The position numbers and the translations under genes are program-made. A model generated the notes under the pieces. The model was not told where the DNA came from. It did not search any database and saw only the letters and a list, made by a program, of their open reading frames with translations. Shown piece by piece: positions 1 to 9,745 of a stretch of 64,000 nt of DNA (the first letter of the stretch is position 1; each line of letters opens with the position of its first letter). Source of the stretch: Aselliscus stoliczkanus (Eukaryota; Chordata; Mammalia; Chiroptera; Hipposideridae); assembly GCA_033961575.1 (NCBI GenBank), contig CM066737.1, forward strand, positions 98,732,709-98,796,708. The letters are read 5' to 3'.

Positions 1-765
1 TGGGTGATCAGACTTCTGTGTGGTCTCGCGCTGTCGCGTTGGAACACAACTCCTTTACAATTAACAAGCTCTGGAGGTTTCTGGATGATGGATTCATTCA
101 AACTGTCCAATTGCTGACAGTACACATTCAAATTGATTGTTTGGTTCCTTGGTAGGAGCTCGAAAAACATGACACTTTTAAAATCCCACCACACTTGAGA
201 GCATAACCTTTCCATGATGAATGTCTGCTTTTGATGTAGTTTGAGGCGAATCATCACATCGGGACCAAGACCGTTTGTGCACCACATTGTTGTAAACAAT
301 CCACTTCTCATCACCAGTTATCAGTAACTTCAAGAACGGATCTCTATCTCACGTTTAATGAGCATATTGCAGATGTTTATACACGCTGTCAAATGAACTT
401 CTTTGAGTTCATGCGGAACCCAAATATCGAGCTTGTTTATGTATCCCAGCTTCTTCAGGTGGTTGTGAATGCTTGAATGATGGATGTTAAACGTTTCAGC
501 AATCTCTCGTGTCGTGTAACGTGGGTTTGACTCGATCAATGCCTTTATTTTGTCGTCATCAACCTCGGTGGGCCTCCCAGACAGAGGAGCATCATTGAGA
601 TCAAAATCACCAGCACGGAATTTCATGAACCATCATTGGCACTGATGTTCTTGTAGAGCATTATCACCATAAACTTTATGCAACTTTTCACAAGCTTGAT
701 GTGTGTTCTTCCCTTTATGGAAATAAAACAGTAAAATATGGCAAAAATGCAGTTTGGTCTTCCAT
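1..765 (-). pseudogene. Mariner transposase pseudogene (partial)
   Basis: The likely start codon is the ATG whose complement lies at 763-765. An open segment at 330-626 carries the N-terminal DNA-binding region: a GRPTEVDD motif, then RYTTREIAETF and a second helix ending near LKKLGY, followed by WVPHEL. The catalytic region continues in other frames: a TGDEKW motif puts the first catalytic Asp codon at 310-312, and a DSARPH motif puts the second at 33-35. The third acidic residue of the DD34D triad would lie off the left edge. Damage seen: an in-frame stop just before the 626 segment, a 1-nt shift near 340-350, and a second shift before the WWDF motif. A functional enzyme is therefore excluded for this copy. 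Confidence 0.88.
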
Positions 766-911
766 CTTCAACTTATTGTAAAATCTCCAAAGCTCAACCA
801 ACTCGCTCACCTTTTTTTTAGAATGAAGCTAGAACTGTCAGCTGTCAAATGAAATAGCAATAACATAGATGCGAATGACTCTAGCACTTCCAAAAATGAA
901 CTAATGCCATC

Positions 912-949
912 TGTTGCAAATATACGTCATGACTTTAACAACAACCCAA
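912..949 (-). repeat. Mariner terminal inverted repeat
   Basis: On the minus strand this begins TTGGGTTGT, contains the core AAAGTCATGACG and ends TTTGCAACA. By eye, about 32 of 38 bases match the MITE end starting at 17176. Differences cluster in a 4-nt block after the first nine bases. It is the probable transposase binding site. Confidence 0.85.
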
Positions 950-954
950 TATTG

Positions 955-1378
955 TCTGATCTGTAGGCCCAACTGACACATCACCACTCTCTTGCTAAAA
1001 ACTCTTCAGTGGCCACCCATATCCCTCAAGATAAACACCCTAACTCAAAAAGACCCACAGGGCCCTGTATGAACTATCCTGTATATTCCTCCCCAGCCTC
1101 ATCTCTTACCTCACTCTCCTACGTACTCATCGTGTCCAGTCCCCCCCCAACCCCACAAAGGCTGGATATCTCATACATATTATTATAACACCCTGTTCCC
1201 TTCTTGGGACTTCAATCCATAATTGCACATTTGTATGTGAATATTTAATGTTTCTCTTCCCACTGACTACAAGGCTATATCAGCACAAAAATAGTATATT
1301 CTCTCCTCTTTTGGTGTATCCCATATTTGTATCAGCATATTGGCACACAGTAGGCACTCCTTAAATGTTTCTTGAACG
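955..1378 (+). mobile_element. L2 LINE 3' fragment
   Basis: The order of blocks matches the 3' part of L2: a 'cttgctaaaaactcttcagtgg' type block, a 'cctccccagcctcatctctt' type block, and the final 'ggcacacagtaggcactcc' plus 'aaatgtttcttgaacga' tail typical of L2 3' ends. It is old, with many indels. The mariner sits immediately upstream and probably inserted into it. Confidence 0.75.
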
Positions 1379-1416
1379 AAGAAAAAACAGAGAGAGAAAG
1401 TTGGAGATAATATTTT

Positions 1417-1870
1417 TTTAAAGATTTTATTGGGGAAGTGGGGGAGGGGAACAGCGTTGGGAAACCGGGGAAGGGGAACAGATAAATTGCTGTCCTTTGG
1501 TTCTTCAGTCTAGTTGTGGAGGACGTTGCTTCACTGGTCCATGTTGGTATCATCATTGTGCTCTTCTCGCATGAGGCAGATCAGTCGCCGGCCTCTGGAT
1601 GGCTGCTCACGGCATCTTTTGGCAGCTCACACCGGCTGCCGGCTGCTCATGCTGGCTGCCGGCCACTCACTGTAGCCTATGGCAGCCCACTGCAGCAGGG
1701 GCTGCAGCCTACACCATCACCGGGGCTCGCACAGCCCAGCTCCAGGTGGAGCTGTTGTTCACCATCTTAGCTGTAGAGGGCAGTGTCACTGGCCCTCATA
1801 TGTGGGATCCAAACCAGGGCCGCTGGAGTTCCAAGCCAGCTCCCAACCAACGTGCCACTCGGCCGGCCCA
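1417..1870 (-). mobile_element. Long-form tRNA-derived bat SINE
   Basis: On the minus strand the element starts with the GGCCGGCC tRNA-like head, continues through the common 'gagggccagtgacactgccctc' block, and then into a ~300-nt unique body rich in GCAGCC/GCTGCC repeats. It ends in an AATAAAATCTT-like A-rich tail (seen here as poly-T and AAGATTTTATT). Imperfect target duplications of the type AGATAATATTTTT flank it (left copy from 1405, right copy from 1871). Open frames inside it are fortuitous. Confidence 0.88.
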
Positions 1871-1934
1871 AGATAATAATATTTTTGTCTTTTATAGAGG
1901 AAAATGTGCTTTAATGGAAAACTATGCATTACCT

Positions 1935-2265
1935 AGAGCAGGATGGGCAAACTTTTTCTGTAAGAACCAATGGTGGATGTTTTCAACTTTGCAGGCCATA
2001 AGGTCTCTCTGGCAGCTACTCAATTGTGCAGTTGTAATGGGAAAGCAGCCAGAGACAACCCATAAATGAATAGGTTGTGTTCTAATAAAGCTTCGTTTAT
2101 GGACACTGAAATTTGAATTTCTACAATTTTTACATGCCATAAACTATTATTCTTGATTTGATTTTTTTTTGGGTGGGGGAACCATTTTAAGCTTACAACC
2201 ATTCAAAAGCTGGCTACGGCTGGGTTTGATTCTGGGACTAAACTGCCAACCCCTGGTCTACAGTG
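1935..2265 (+). repeat. hAT-like medium-reiteration repeat (copy 1 of 3)
   Basis: The sequence includes the blocks 'tttgcaggccataaggtctc', 'actcaattgtgcagttgta', 'tctaataaagcttc' and 'aaactgccaacccctgg', the signature of a common mammalian interspersed repeat that I place with the hAT-Charlie group (family name uncertain). Two shorter relatives lie at 28773-28982 and 32590-32812. Confidence 0.55.
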
Positions 2266-3104
2266 TACGCTTCCAGCTTACCTAATTGCAATTAGATAAC
2301 CTGGAAGCGCTAGAAATGCAAATGAACTCATGTCTATAGACACCTATAGACATGCCAATGACTTATTTCTGGTAGAGGGACAAGCCCCACCCCACCAATA
2401 CAAGCCAGCTTTGCAACCTTTTGCAATTTGTTTCATCATTCCTGTGCTCCATATAAATTTGTACTTCTGTGACTTCTCCCTGGACCTCTTTGTCTTCTCT
2501 CATTGATTAAGGAGTGAAAGTTAACCACTGATCATTTTATATATGTATGAGAGTAATGTTTTCACCTTTTCAAAAAATACCTCTTAATACCTTTTACCCA
2601 CTGTCCTTCCCTGACACAGCAAGACTTGTGACGTAACCTATAGTAAATTCTGTGGACTCCTTCTAAATATACCCCCATGCTGAGGTGAAAGTTCGCAGTC
2701 TTTCTTCATTAATGCGTTCGTGTCCCTCATTTATTTATAACCCCCTCATGCCATAAAGCAAGGAATTTCAAGGAAATATATACATAGGGACAATGAAATT
2801 CAGAAAGATAGGTTGAATCCAAGAATGAGGTTAGCACATGAAATACTATGGTGCGAGGCAGGCCATAAATTAGACTCTCAATTATCTAGAAATGACACAG
2901 AGAAGAAATACAAATTAAGCTTCCTGCCTAGTGTCCATGGGACAAAAATAGACCAGGGGGCATAGGGAGAAAGAAGAGTTGTTCTGGTTCACAAAAAAGA
3001 GAAAGGAGTTTCTCCCTGGGGTTCTCAGAAAGGAGCAGCCTCCAGAAAGCACAGCCAGCTATTATTAGTGAGCTCTTACTAGGCCCAAGCCCAGTTTTCC
3101 TTTT
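2266..3104. other. No gene recognised; possible LTR-like stretch
   Basis: No coding region seen. A CCACCCCACC block followed by CATATAAATTTG near 2450 and a later 'tgaggtgaaagttcgcagtc' block is reminiscent of an LTR with a TATA box, but I could not identify ends or target duplications. The remainder is AT-rich single-copy-looking sequence. Confidence 0.35.
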
Positions 3105-3215
3105 AATTTATCTTTTAATTATAGTTGACATACAATATTATATTAATTTCAGGTGTACAACGTAGTGATTGGACATTTATATACCTTATGAAGTTTTAAG
3201 CACTTTGTAGGCTTA
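3105..3215 (-). mobile_element. L1 3' UTR fragment
   Basis: The antisense L1 3' UTR signature 'attatagttgacatacaat' followed by 'tttcaggtgtacaacgtagtg' is present. The same signature recurs near 56060. Confidence 0.7.
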
Positions 3216-3884
3216 TTGCTCATGCCATTGTTTGAGCCCAAAACCATTTTTTAGCCAAAAATTAGGCCTAATTTGATTAATTGCTTCTTTGTATAAGACA
3301 CTGAAAGAAAGATTCAGAATGCCAAAAGACAGATACAAAAGGGGTTTGCAATCAAATCCGTATTTTCTGGTCAAAATAAGTCAGGGAAAATCAGATATTA
3401 ACCACACTGGATTCACAGTACTGGTCTTTCCCTCAAATAAACTGTTTGAGAAGTACGAACCCTGAAGAAAAAAATGCTGCCTTAGGAGAAGTGACAAAAA
3501 CAGGCTTGTCCACAGGCAATGTCCCAGGGGCATCAGTGGAATTATGGAGTTCATCTCCAACAACAGGCTCACTCTTTCTGTTTTGTTCACATCTATACAC
3601 GATAACCTAATCTACACTTGTTGTAATTTGTATAAATTTACTTGCAATTAGGCCTAAATTTTGCAGTCTAGTGGTCTCCTAGGGACAATTAAGACTATAT
3701 TTCACCAAATCAAAGAAGAATTATCATTTGCCAAATGGTCAAAATATTCCTCACTTCTACCCACTGTCCTTCAACATACAATGTAGGACTTTTCCAAGTC
3801 ACAGAAATCTTCTATAAATCTTGCTTCTCTCAACAAGTTTTTGAATTCAGTTTTTAAAATACGGTCATGTGGTTTGAAAAGCAA
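3216..3884. other. No gene recognised
   Basis: AT-rich sequence with no domain, splice-like exon or strong repeat signature that I could recognise. Short open frames on the minus strand have no family resemblance. Confidence 0.4.
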
Positions 3885-4237
3885 CCCATGGGAGGGCATA
3901 TGAATATAAAGGGTCGGCACAAAGGAGTTCCTTGGTGGTGATAAGACAATTGTGTACTTTGATTGTGGTTGAAGGTACATCAGGCTCTACATGGCATAAA
4001 ATTCCACAGAACTACACACACACACACACACAGAAACAAGTTAATGTAAAAGTTGGTGAAAACTCAATACAATACATAAGGTCAAAAGTCTAGTTAACAG
4101 TAATGTACCAGTGTCAATTTCCTGGGTTTGATATTGTGCTACAGTCATATAAGATGTCACCATTGGGGGAAGCTGGGGAAGGGTTCATGGGACTATACAT
4201 ACTATTTTTGCAACACTGTGAGTCTATAATCATTTCA
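3885..4237 (+). mobile_element. Old L1 3' UTR (L1M type), sense
   Basis: Sense 3' UTR blocks of older L1M families are present: 'gattgtggttgaaggtacat', a short (CA)n, 'tcaatttcctgggtttgata', 'accattgggggaagctgggg' and 'gtgagtctataatcatttca'. A related sense 3' end lies at 15325-15430. Confidence 0.7.
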
Positions 4238-4630
4238 AATTTTTTTTTTAATTTTAAAAGGCAGCCCATAGAGGTTTACGGTGAAAATTCTCTGTTCCAT
4301 CCCTCCACCCTCCCAGTTTTCAACCCACACATTCCCATCCAGACAAATAGTACAGTACTCCTAGTTCCTTGCAGAGCCTTCCAGGGTAGTTTTTTCCTTA
4401 TACCACCAAATATGAATAGATATTCTTATCCCCTTTTACACTACATGCATGCCTTCTACACTGTTGTGCACTTTGCTTTTTTACCTAACACTGTATCCTG
4501 GTGCACTTTCCATAAGGCATATGAAGAGTTTTCTTTCTTCTTTTTACAGCTGTGAAATATTCCACTGTACTAATGTGTCATATTTTATGTAACCAGTCCC
4601 CCATCAATATGCCATTGGACTATTCCCAGT
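4238..4630 (-). mobile_element. Old L1, left part of an interrupted copy
   Basis: It begins with poly-T (the A-tail of a minus-strand L1) and includes the antisense block 'gtgaaatattccactgtac', 'accagtcccccatcaatatg' and 'ttggactattcccagt'. The natural continuation of this block appears only at 5606, so a younger L1 has split it. Confidence 0.65.
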
Positions 4631-5005
4631 ATTTTTTGGTTTGTTTTTGGTTTTACAAATTTACTGAGGTATAATTATATTGTTCCTATAAAAAGGAACA
4701 ACAGACTACACATATTTAAAGTGTGCAATTTGATAACTTTTAACATGTGCCCACACTCACAAAACCATAATCACAATCAAATTATAAACATATATATCAC
4801 CCCCAAAAGTTTTATTGTGCCTCTTTGTAATCCTCCTACCAATTTTTCTCTGGCCCTCTATGTCTCATATGCCTAGGCAACCACCAAACTGCTTTGTCAC
4901 TGACTACATTAGTACAAATGGCAAGATTTTGTTCTGTTTTATGGCTGAGTAATATTGCATTATATATATCATTTTATTATAATTGCATTTATATATATAT
5001 ATTGC

Positions 5006-5065
<60 letters not shown>

Positions 5066-5342
5066 ACATTTTCTTTATCCAATCGTCTATTGATGGACAT
5101 TTAGGTTGCTTCCATATTTTGACTACTATAAATAGTGCTGCAATGAACATAGGGGGTGCATATATCTTTCCGAGTTAGTGTCTTTGGATTTCTTCAGATA
5201 AGCACCCAGAAGTGGAACTTCTGAGTGATAAGGTAGTTTTGTTTTTAATTTTTTGAAGCACCTCCATACTGTTTTCCATAGTGGCTGCACCAATGTGCAA
5301 TCCCACCAACAGTGCACAAGGGTTCGCTTTTCTTATGAACAA
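4631..5342 (-). mobile_element. Younger L1, 3' segment in minus orientation
   Basis: Antisense L1 3' UTR followed by the ORF2 C-terminal region. In frame on the minus strand (5126-5317) it reads [16 protein letters not shown] and later VPLLGAYLKKSKDTNSE, typical L1 ORF2 C-terminus motifs. It contains an expanded (AT)n microsatellite. It joins head-to-head to an upstream ORF2 segment in the opposite orientation at about 5343, which indicates a twin-primed insertion. Confidence 0.8.
4985..5062. repeat. (AT)n microsatellite inside the L1
   Basis: Near-perfect alternating TA/AT of over 60 bases, preceded by repeated TTGCATT(T)ATATAT units that look like local duplications. It is self-complementary and could extrude as a cruciform. 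Confidence 0.95.
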
Positions 5343-5605
5343 CTGATTTTGACAAAGGTACAGAGGCTATTCTTTTCCTGGCACAATTGTATATTCACAT
5401 GGAAAAGCAATGAACTTCAATCTGTAATATGCCCCATATGCAAAAATTAACTCAAAATAGATCATAGACCTAAGTGTAAAAACGAAATTCTGAGACTTCT
5501 AAAATAAAACACAGAAGAAAATCTTTGTGACCTTAGGTTAGGCAATTTCTTAGATATAGCACCAGAAGTACAATCCACAAAAGAAAAAAAAATGATAAAT
5601 TAATT
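5343..5605 (+). mobile_element. Younger L1, inverted 5' segment (ORF2)
   Basis: Sense ORF2 sequence: 'aaaaattaactcaaaataga' then 'tcatagacctaagtgtaaaa' and 'gaccttaggttaggcaattt', followed by 'cacaaaagaaaa' and 'gataaatt'. This region lies upstream of the ORF2 C-terminus in L1, so with the neighbouring minus-strand segment it forms the 5'-inversion structure. Confidence 0.8.
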
Positions 5606-5710
5606 TCCAACCTTTTGTATTACAAAAAATGCTACAGTGAATATATGTCATTCCACATGTGTACAATTATGCCTAAAGGATGGACTGGTAAAATTCCAAT
5701 CAAGCTTTAG
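5606..5710 (-). mobile_element. Old L1, right part of the interrupted copy
   Basis: Antisense L1 text resumes: 'tttccaaccttttgtattac', 'aatgctacagtgaatatat', 'gtgtacaattatgcctaaag'. It continues the block broken at about 4630. Confidence 0.6.
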
Positions 5711-6644
5711 ATAAGTATTGAGTGACAGCAAGCTTGAGATTCTTCTTCCAGATGAGCTCTTGGTGTTAGTGTATTTTATGTTACCAGTTGAGTGTAGAAC
5801 AATATGTTTTTACAATCAGCTGAGTGGATAGTAGGGATTTATAACCTTTTATGAAATTTGAAGAATGATAAAAGGTCAAGGGACCATCCATGGGCAGGGC
5901 CAGCATTCTTCTTGAGAAATAATATTGGGTCACCACTAACTCATAGAGAGTACACAAAAAGATCCCAAATTCTAGACCATGATACATTAGTCCTGAAATA
6001 ATTTAAAGCATGTAACCAAATGCTACCTTGTTTAACAAAAATTCCAAACCATTTCAGATGGAGAAATTTCGAATGTTTAAAATGGAGCAACATTACTTCC
6101 TATAACAACCTTAGAGAGAAATTGATTTTGAAATGTATGGCTAGGCATCTGAGTAAGCTAATTTGCAACATAGTTTTATTATCTATGAATCAGTTAAATA
6201 TGTGTGAACTAACTGCTATTTTTTTTAAAAAGAAATAGTCACCTATAGTTCTTTGACTTATCAGTAATTAGATAGTAGGGCTAAGAGTTTACGAAGGCCC
6301 CTTTATGACATTAAATCCAAAGGGAATGCATATATATGCATATATATGTATATATATATTTTTTTTTTCAAGATAGTTAAGAATAAGAAAAAGGGGTGTT
6401 TTTTTTATTTTGAGAAAAGTTGACTGATTGGTGGGGTTTTGTACAAAAATTCCTTGTTAATAGTAGAAAAAATTAAAAAGGATAAAAAATCACCTGTAAT
6501 CTCACTTTCCCCAAAAACTTTTGTCCTGGTTCTAAAATTAATTTAACTGCTACTAACAACAAGGAGAAATTTTGGAACATGTTGCTGGAATGTTACTATC
6601 GTTTTACCTGTAGAATTGGGTGAATTTCTGTTCTTAATGAGGGA
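5711..6644. other. No gene recognised
   Basis: AT-rich, with a TATATGCATA-type simple repeat near 6330-6360. No coding signature. Short frames at 5781-5987 (minus) and 6020-6238 (plus) show no recognisable family. Confidence 0.4.
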
Positions 6645-6815
6645 CTCTCAAATAGAGTAGCTCTTCACACTGACTACACACTGGACTCACCTGGAGTGCT
6701 GATGCCTGAGTCCCACACATCTGCTGATGTATTTGGTCTGGAGGACAACCTGGGCATCAGGGTTTTTAAAGCCCCCCAGTAGGTCCTAATGTAACCCATA
6801 TTGAGGACCACTGGT
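6645..6815. mobile_element. MER5-like hAT element, degraded
   Basis: Blocks 'ggactcacctggagtgctga', 'gatgcctgagtcccacac', 'cctgggcatcagggttttta' and 'gaggaccactgg' match the MER5-type hAT-Charlie consensus. The left end is eroded, and I could not identify a target duplication. Confidence 0.6.
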
Positions 6816-6839
6816 CTGAATGTAAAGTAAGGGAGTCTG

Positions 6840-7215
6840 TTATGACTTGAATTATATCCCCCCAAAATTCTTGTCAATATCCTAACCCCCAGTACCACAA
6901 AATGTGACCTTATTTGGAAATAAGACTGTTACAGATGTAATTAGTTAAGATGAGGTCATACAGAGTTGGGTGTGTCCCTAATGCAATATGAATACTGTCC
7001 TTATAAAAGGGGAGAATCCGGACACAGACACGCACACAGGGAGAACACCATGTAAAGATTAGAGTTATGCTGCCATCAGAAGTTGGGAAAGAAGCTTTAG
7101 AATAAATCTTTCCCTGGTGCCTTCAGCGGGAGCATGGCCCTGCTGACATCCTTGATCTCAGACTGCTAGCCTCCAGAACCGTGAGACAATCAATTTCTGT
7201 TGTTTAAGACTGAAG
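6840..7215 (+). mobile_element. ERVL-MaLR-like LTR (solo)
   Basis: Matches the common mammalian LTR class with blocks 'tgaattatatccccccaaaa', 'tgtgaccttatttggaaata', 'gatgaggtcata', 'gtccttataaaag', 'cttgatctcagactgctagc' and 'ctccagaaccgtgagacaat' plus 'tttctgttgtttaag'. No internal region is attached. The subfamily (MLT1-like) is from memory. Related copies are at 9244-9745 and 21288-21755. Confidence 0.65.
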
Positions 7216-7674
7216 ACCGCCCCAAGCCAGGACAAGAAGCCATCTGAGAATGACTCAAAGTACAAGCTGCTGACAAGTAGAAGTCGGAATAGAGCTACAG
7301 CAAAATAAGATCCCTATATTCCCCACCTTTTGGTGTTATCAAATAACGATAGACTTGCAGACCATGCTTCTAAGATATTTTGTTACAGTTCTACTAAAGC
7401 TTCAGGTGAATACAGAATTTAACTGTGACTGTTCTATAGTGAATTCAGTTCCATGAAGATTTGTTTGTGGCATGTCCAAAGAACGTAATTTTATAGCCAT
7501 TTACACTCACCTGCCAGAATCCATTCTTTTATGTGATTTAATAAGAAATTAAAATTATTTTAAAAGCTATTTAAGTCACATATTTTTAAATGACATCTGA
7601 CTAACAATCCTATCTAGAGACAACACCCTCCAGATTCCCATGAAAATGTCTATGAAGATGCAAGAAAACACACA

Positions 7675-7713
<39 letters not shown>

Positions 7714-7829
7714 TCACTATAAAAAAACACTAAAATTGGCAGAACCTTATTGTTGCAGCTAAGTACCAAACAGATGGATCGTGGGGAAAAAAAAGAAGAA
7801 AAGCAACTGATGCCCTATCCATGCTTTCC
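7216..7829. other. No gene recognised; contains (CA)n
   Basis: AT-rich sequence. A (CA)n/(AC)n microsatellite occupies about 7669-7712. No coding signature. Confidence 0.45.
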
Positions 7830-9243
7830 TCACAAAATAAAACAGCCCCACCTGCCAGAAAGATAAAAGAAGACTCATCTTCTCCCCATAGTCTGATCCA
7901 TTCTGCCCAAGATGCAGAATCTTCTGTGATTGACTATCTTAGCTGGGGAGTGGAGAGGGATGTAGTTTCAGGGCTTTTCCACAGGGCAAGGACCCAATGT
8001 AAAGGGTGTCAATTGCTATATATGTCTGTACTGATTATACTTCCAGGTGGGTCTTTGGACCCAGGTGGACTCACTCTGAGCCAGGACTACATTTACTACC
8101 TGGCCCCATACATTCCGACACTAATATGGGGAGGCCATGATGACACTTGGGGTCCTGGAGTATCATTGTCAACTAGGACTCTGTATCAAACAACTCTGGA
8201 AATATCTAAATATCCCCCTTTCCCCCATACATGGTTGCTCAAGATAATGTCTATAAGTCTTTTTAGGGAAGAACAGGGAGAATTACTACTGTATATTGCC
8301 ATGCTGTGGGAGGGTCCTTCCTCATGAAGAAGACTCAGTCTTCCATCAATTCATTCTGGGTCTAAGGACCAGCTTGGGTATAGAAACTGGTCATAAGATT
8401 GTGTGACTTTCCATTGTGTTGTTGACCTCAGCTTTCTGATCATCCTTTCTTCATCTTTTGTGATTATATATGTTAAACAATACCAAGGTTGGCTGCCTAT
8501 ATATGCTGCCTTTAAAAACACCATGTATATTAGCCATTTCCATAGATCCCTGCAAACTAGGGTCCCCTGGCTACCATTCTGAATTGCATGTCCATTGTGA
8601 TCATTATGCCCACTTTGCTTCTATCAGTTAAGCTTTGCCATCTGGCCTCTGGTATTCTGGGACCCTATCATCCCCGTTGCTACTAGGGAGCCACTTCTGC
8701 AACAGTAGTTCCTACTGTCAGCTCTGGCCTACAGATAAAAGCTAATATTAAGCTTTTCAATGATGTTGGTGCCTCTTTCACCAGTGCCTTTCTTATTGCC
8801 TTGGAAACTATGTGCTCCCAAGGAACATAGTCAATTGGTTGTTTTTTCTCATCTTATATAACAGAGCCATTCTAGCATGCCCCCTTCTGGGGGCCTTTTG
8901 ACCCCTTCCTCCACAGTCTGTCTTGACAATCCTGTCATTTCTACTTCATTTAAAATAAGGCCATCACAAGCCAGCCGAGTGGCTCAGTTGGTTAAGAGCT
9001 CACTCAAGAGTGCGAGCTTTGAGTAACAGGGTTGCCAGTTTGATTCCTGGCAGAGCTGAGCTGCTACTGAGCTGCCAACAGGTGGTAGGATGGCGCAGCT
9101 AAAAAAATAAATAAATAAAATAAAGCCATCACTTTTTTTCAAGTTTCCAAGAGCTATTCCAATAACATGTGAAAAAGTTTTCCTGGGACTACACCAGGGT
9201 ATTAAAAGCTGTGTCCCAAAAAACTGCACTAATATTGATGAGG
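7830..9243. mobile_element. Possible ERVL/MaLR internal remnant
   Basis: A moderately GC-balanced stretch unlike its AT-rich neighbours directly precedes a MaLR-like LTR. A 168-codon open frame (7821-8327, plus) lies in it but shows no motif I recognise as gag or pol. The assignment as degraded internal sequence rests on its position next to the LTR and on a general resemblance; it could instead be unique sequence. A SINE interrupts it at 8968-9117. Confidence 0.3.
8968..9117 (+). mobile_element. tRNA-derived SINE, VES-like type
   Basis: Head 'agccagccgagtggctcagt' with an A box, a CAAGAGTGCGAGCT anticodon-arm region, then 'gttgccagtttgattcctgg' as a B box, a short body 'gctgccaacaggtgg' and an (AAAT)n tail. 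Target duplication AAATAAGGCCATCAC before and AAATAAAGCCATCAC after, one mismatch in 15. Confidence 0.92.
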
Positions 9244-9745
9244 CGGGTAGAATTATAAGATGACCCCCAAGATTTTCACTGTCTGATGTATAAGCTGTAT
9301 AATTCCCTCCACTTGAATATGGGCAGGACTTGTGAATATGGTGGCAATCTACTCCTATGATTATATTACATGACAAAGGTGGAGGAATTTCTGCATATGT
9401 AATTACAGTCCCTAATCAGTTGACTTTGCAGTAATCAAAAGGAGGATTATCCTGAGTGAGAGAGTCACACAGCAGAGATCAGTGGGCCTCAGTGCTAGAG
9501 TTGCAAAGAACTGAAGTCTGCCAATAACCAGTAAGCTTAGGAACGTACCCCAAACCTCAGATGCAACTGCAGCTTTATGTGACACCTTGATTTCAGTCTT
9601 GTGAGATGCCAAGTGAGAACAGAGAACACACTTGAGCCATGCTTGGACTTATGAAGCAATAAATGGGTGAACAGGTACTGTTTTGAGTTTCCAAATTTGT
9701 GATAATTTGTGACACAGCAGTAAAAGAAAAACCTAATACAACTGA
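9244..9745 (+). mobile_element. MaLR-like LTR, degraded
   Basis: Same LTR class as at 6840: 'agaattataagatgaccccc', 'gattatcctgagtgag', 'gacaccttgatttcagtctt' and 'tttgtgataatttgtgacac' then 'agcagtaaaa'. It is considerably diverged. An AATAAA at 9658-9663 would fit the plus orientation. Confidence 0.55.

Larger units (their letters stand above)
1..949 (-). mobile_element. Mariner DNA transposon, decayed, runs off the left edge
   Basis: Reading the minus strand from 949 towards 1 gives a terminal inverted repeat starting TTGGGTTGT, a short leader, and then a mariner-type transposase gene. The element abuts a TA dinucleotide at 950-951, as expected for Tc1/mariner insertion. The distal third of the transposase gene and the other terminal repeat lie outside the window. 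Stops and frameshifts make it non-autonomous. The same terminal repeat is found on the two palindromic MITEs near 13.0 and 17.2 kb. The transposase resembles the Hsmar1/cecropia group in the PRYTTREIAE-type helix-turn-helix region; the subfamily assignment is from memory. Confidence 0.9.

Noticed and set aside
1516..2069. Open frames of 84 and 156 codons on the plus strand
   Set aside because: They lie within a minus-strand long-form SINE and run out into its flank. The same peptides recur at other copies of the SINE (22305-22757, 37838-38308), so they are by-products of the repeat.
7669..7712. CRISPR-like regular repeats (and other microsatellites at 21192 and 4985)
   Set aside because: These are mono-unit simple repeats without spacers, in a mammalian genome.
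7821..8327. 168-codon open frame, the longest in the window
   Set aside because: No recognisable domain, no splice or codon-bias support, and it sits next to LTR-like sequence. Kept only as part of a tentative retroelement remnant.
8968..9060. tRNA gene
   Set aside because: A and B boxes are present, but the cloverleaf does not close, a SINE body and (AAAT)n tail follow, and target duplications flank it. It is a SINE.
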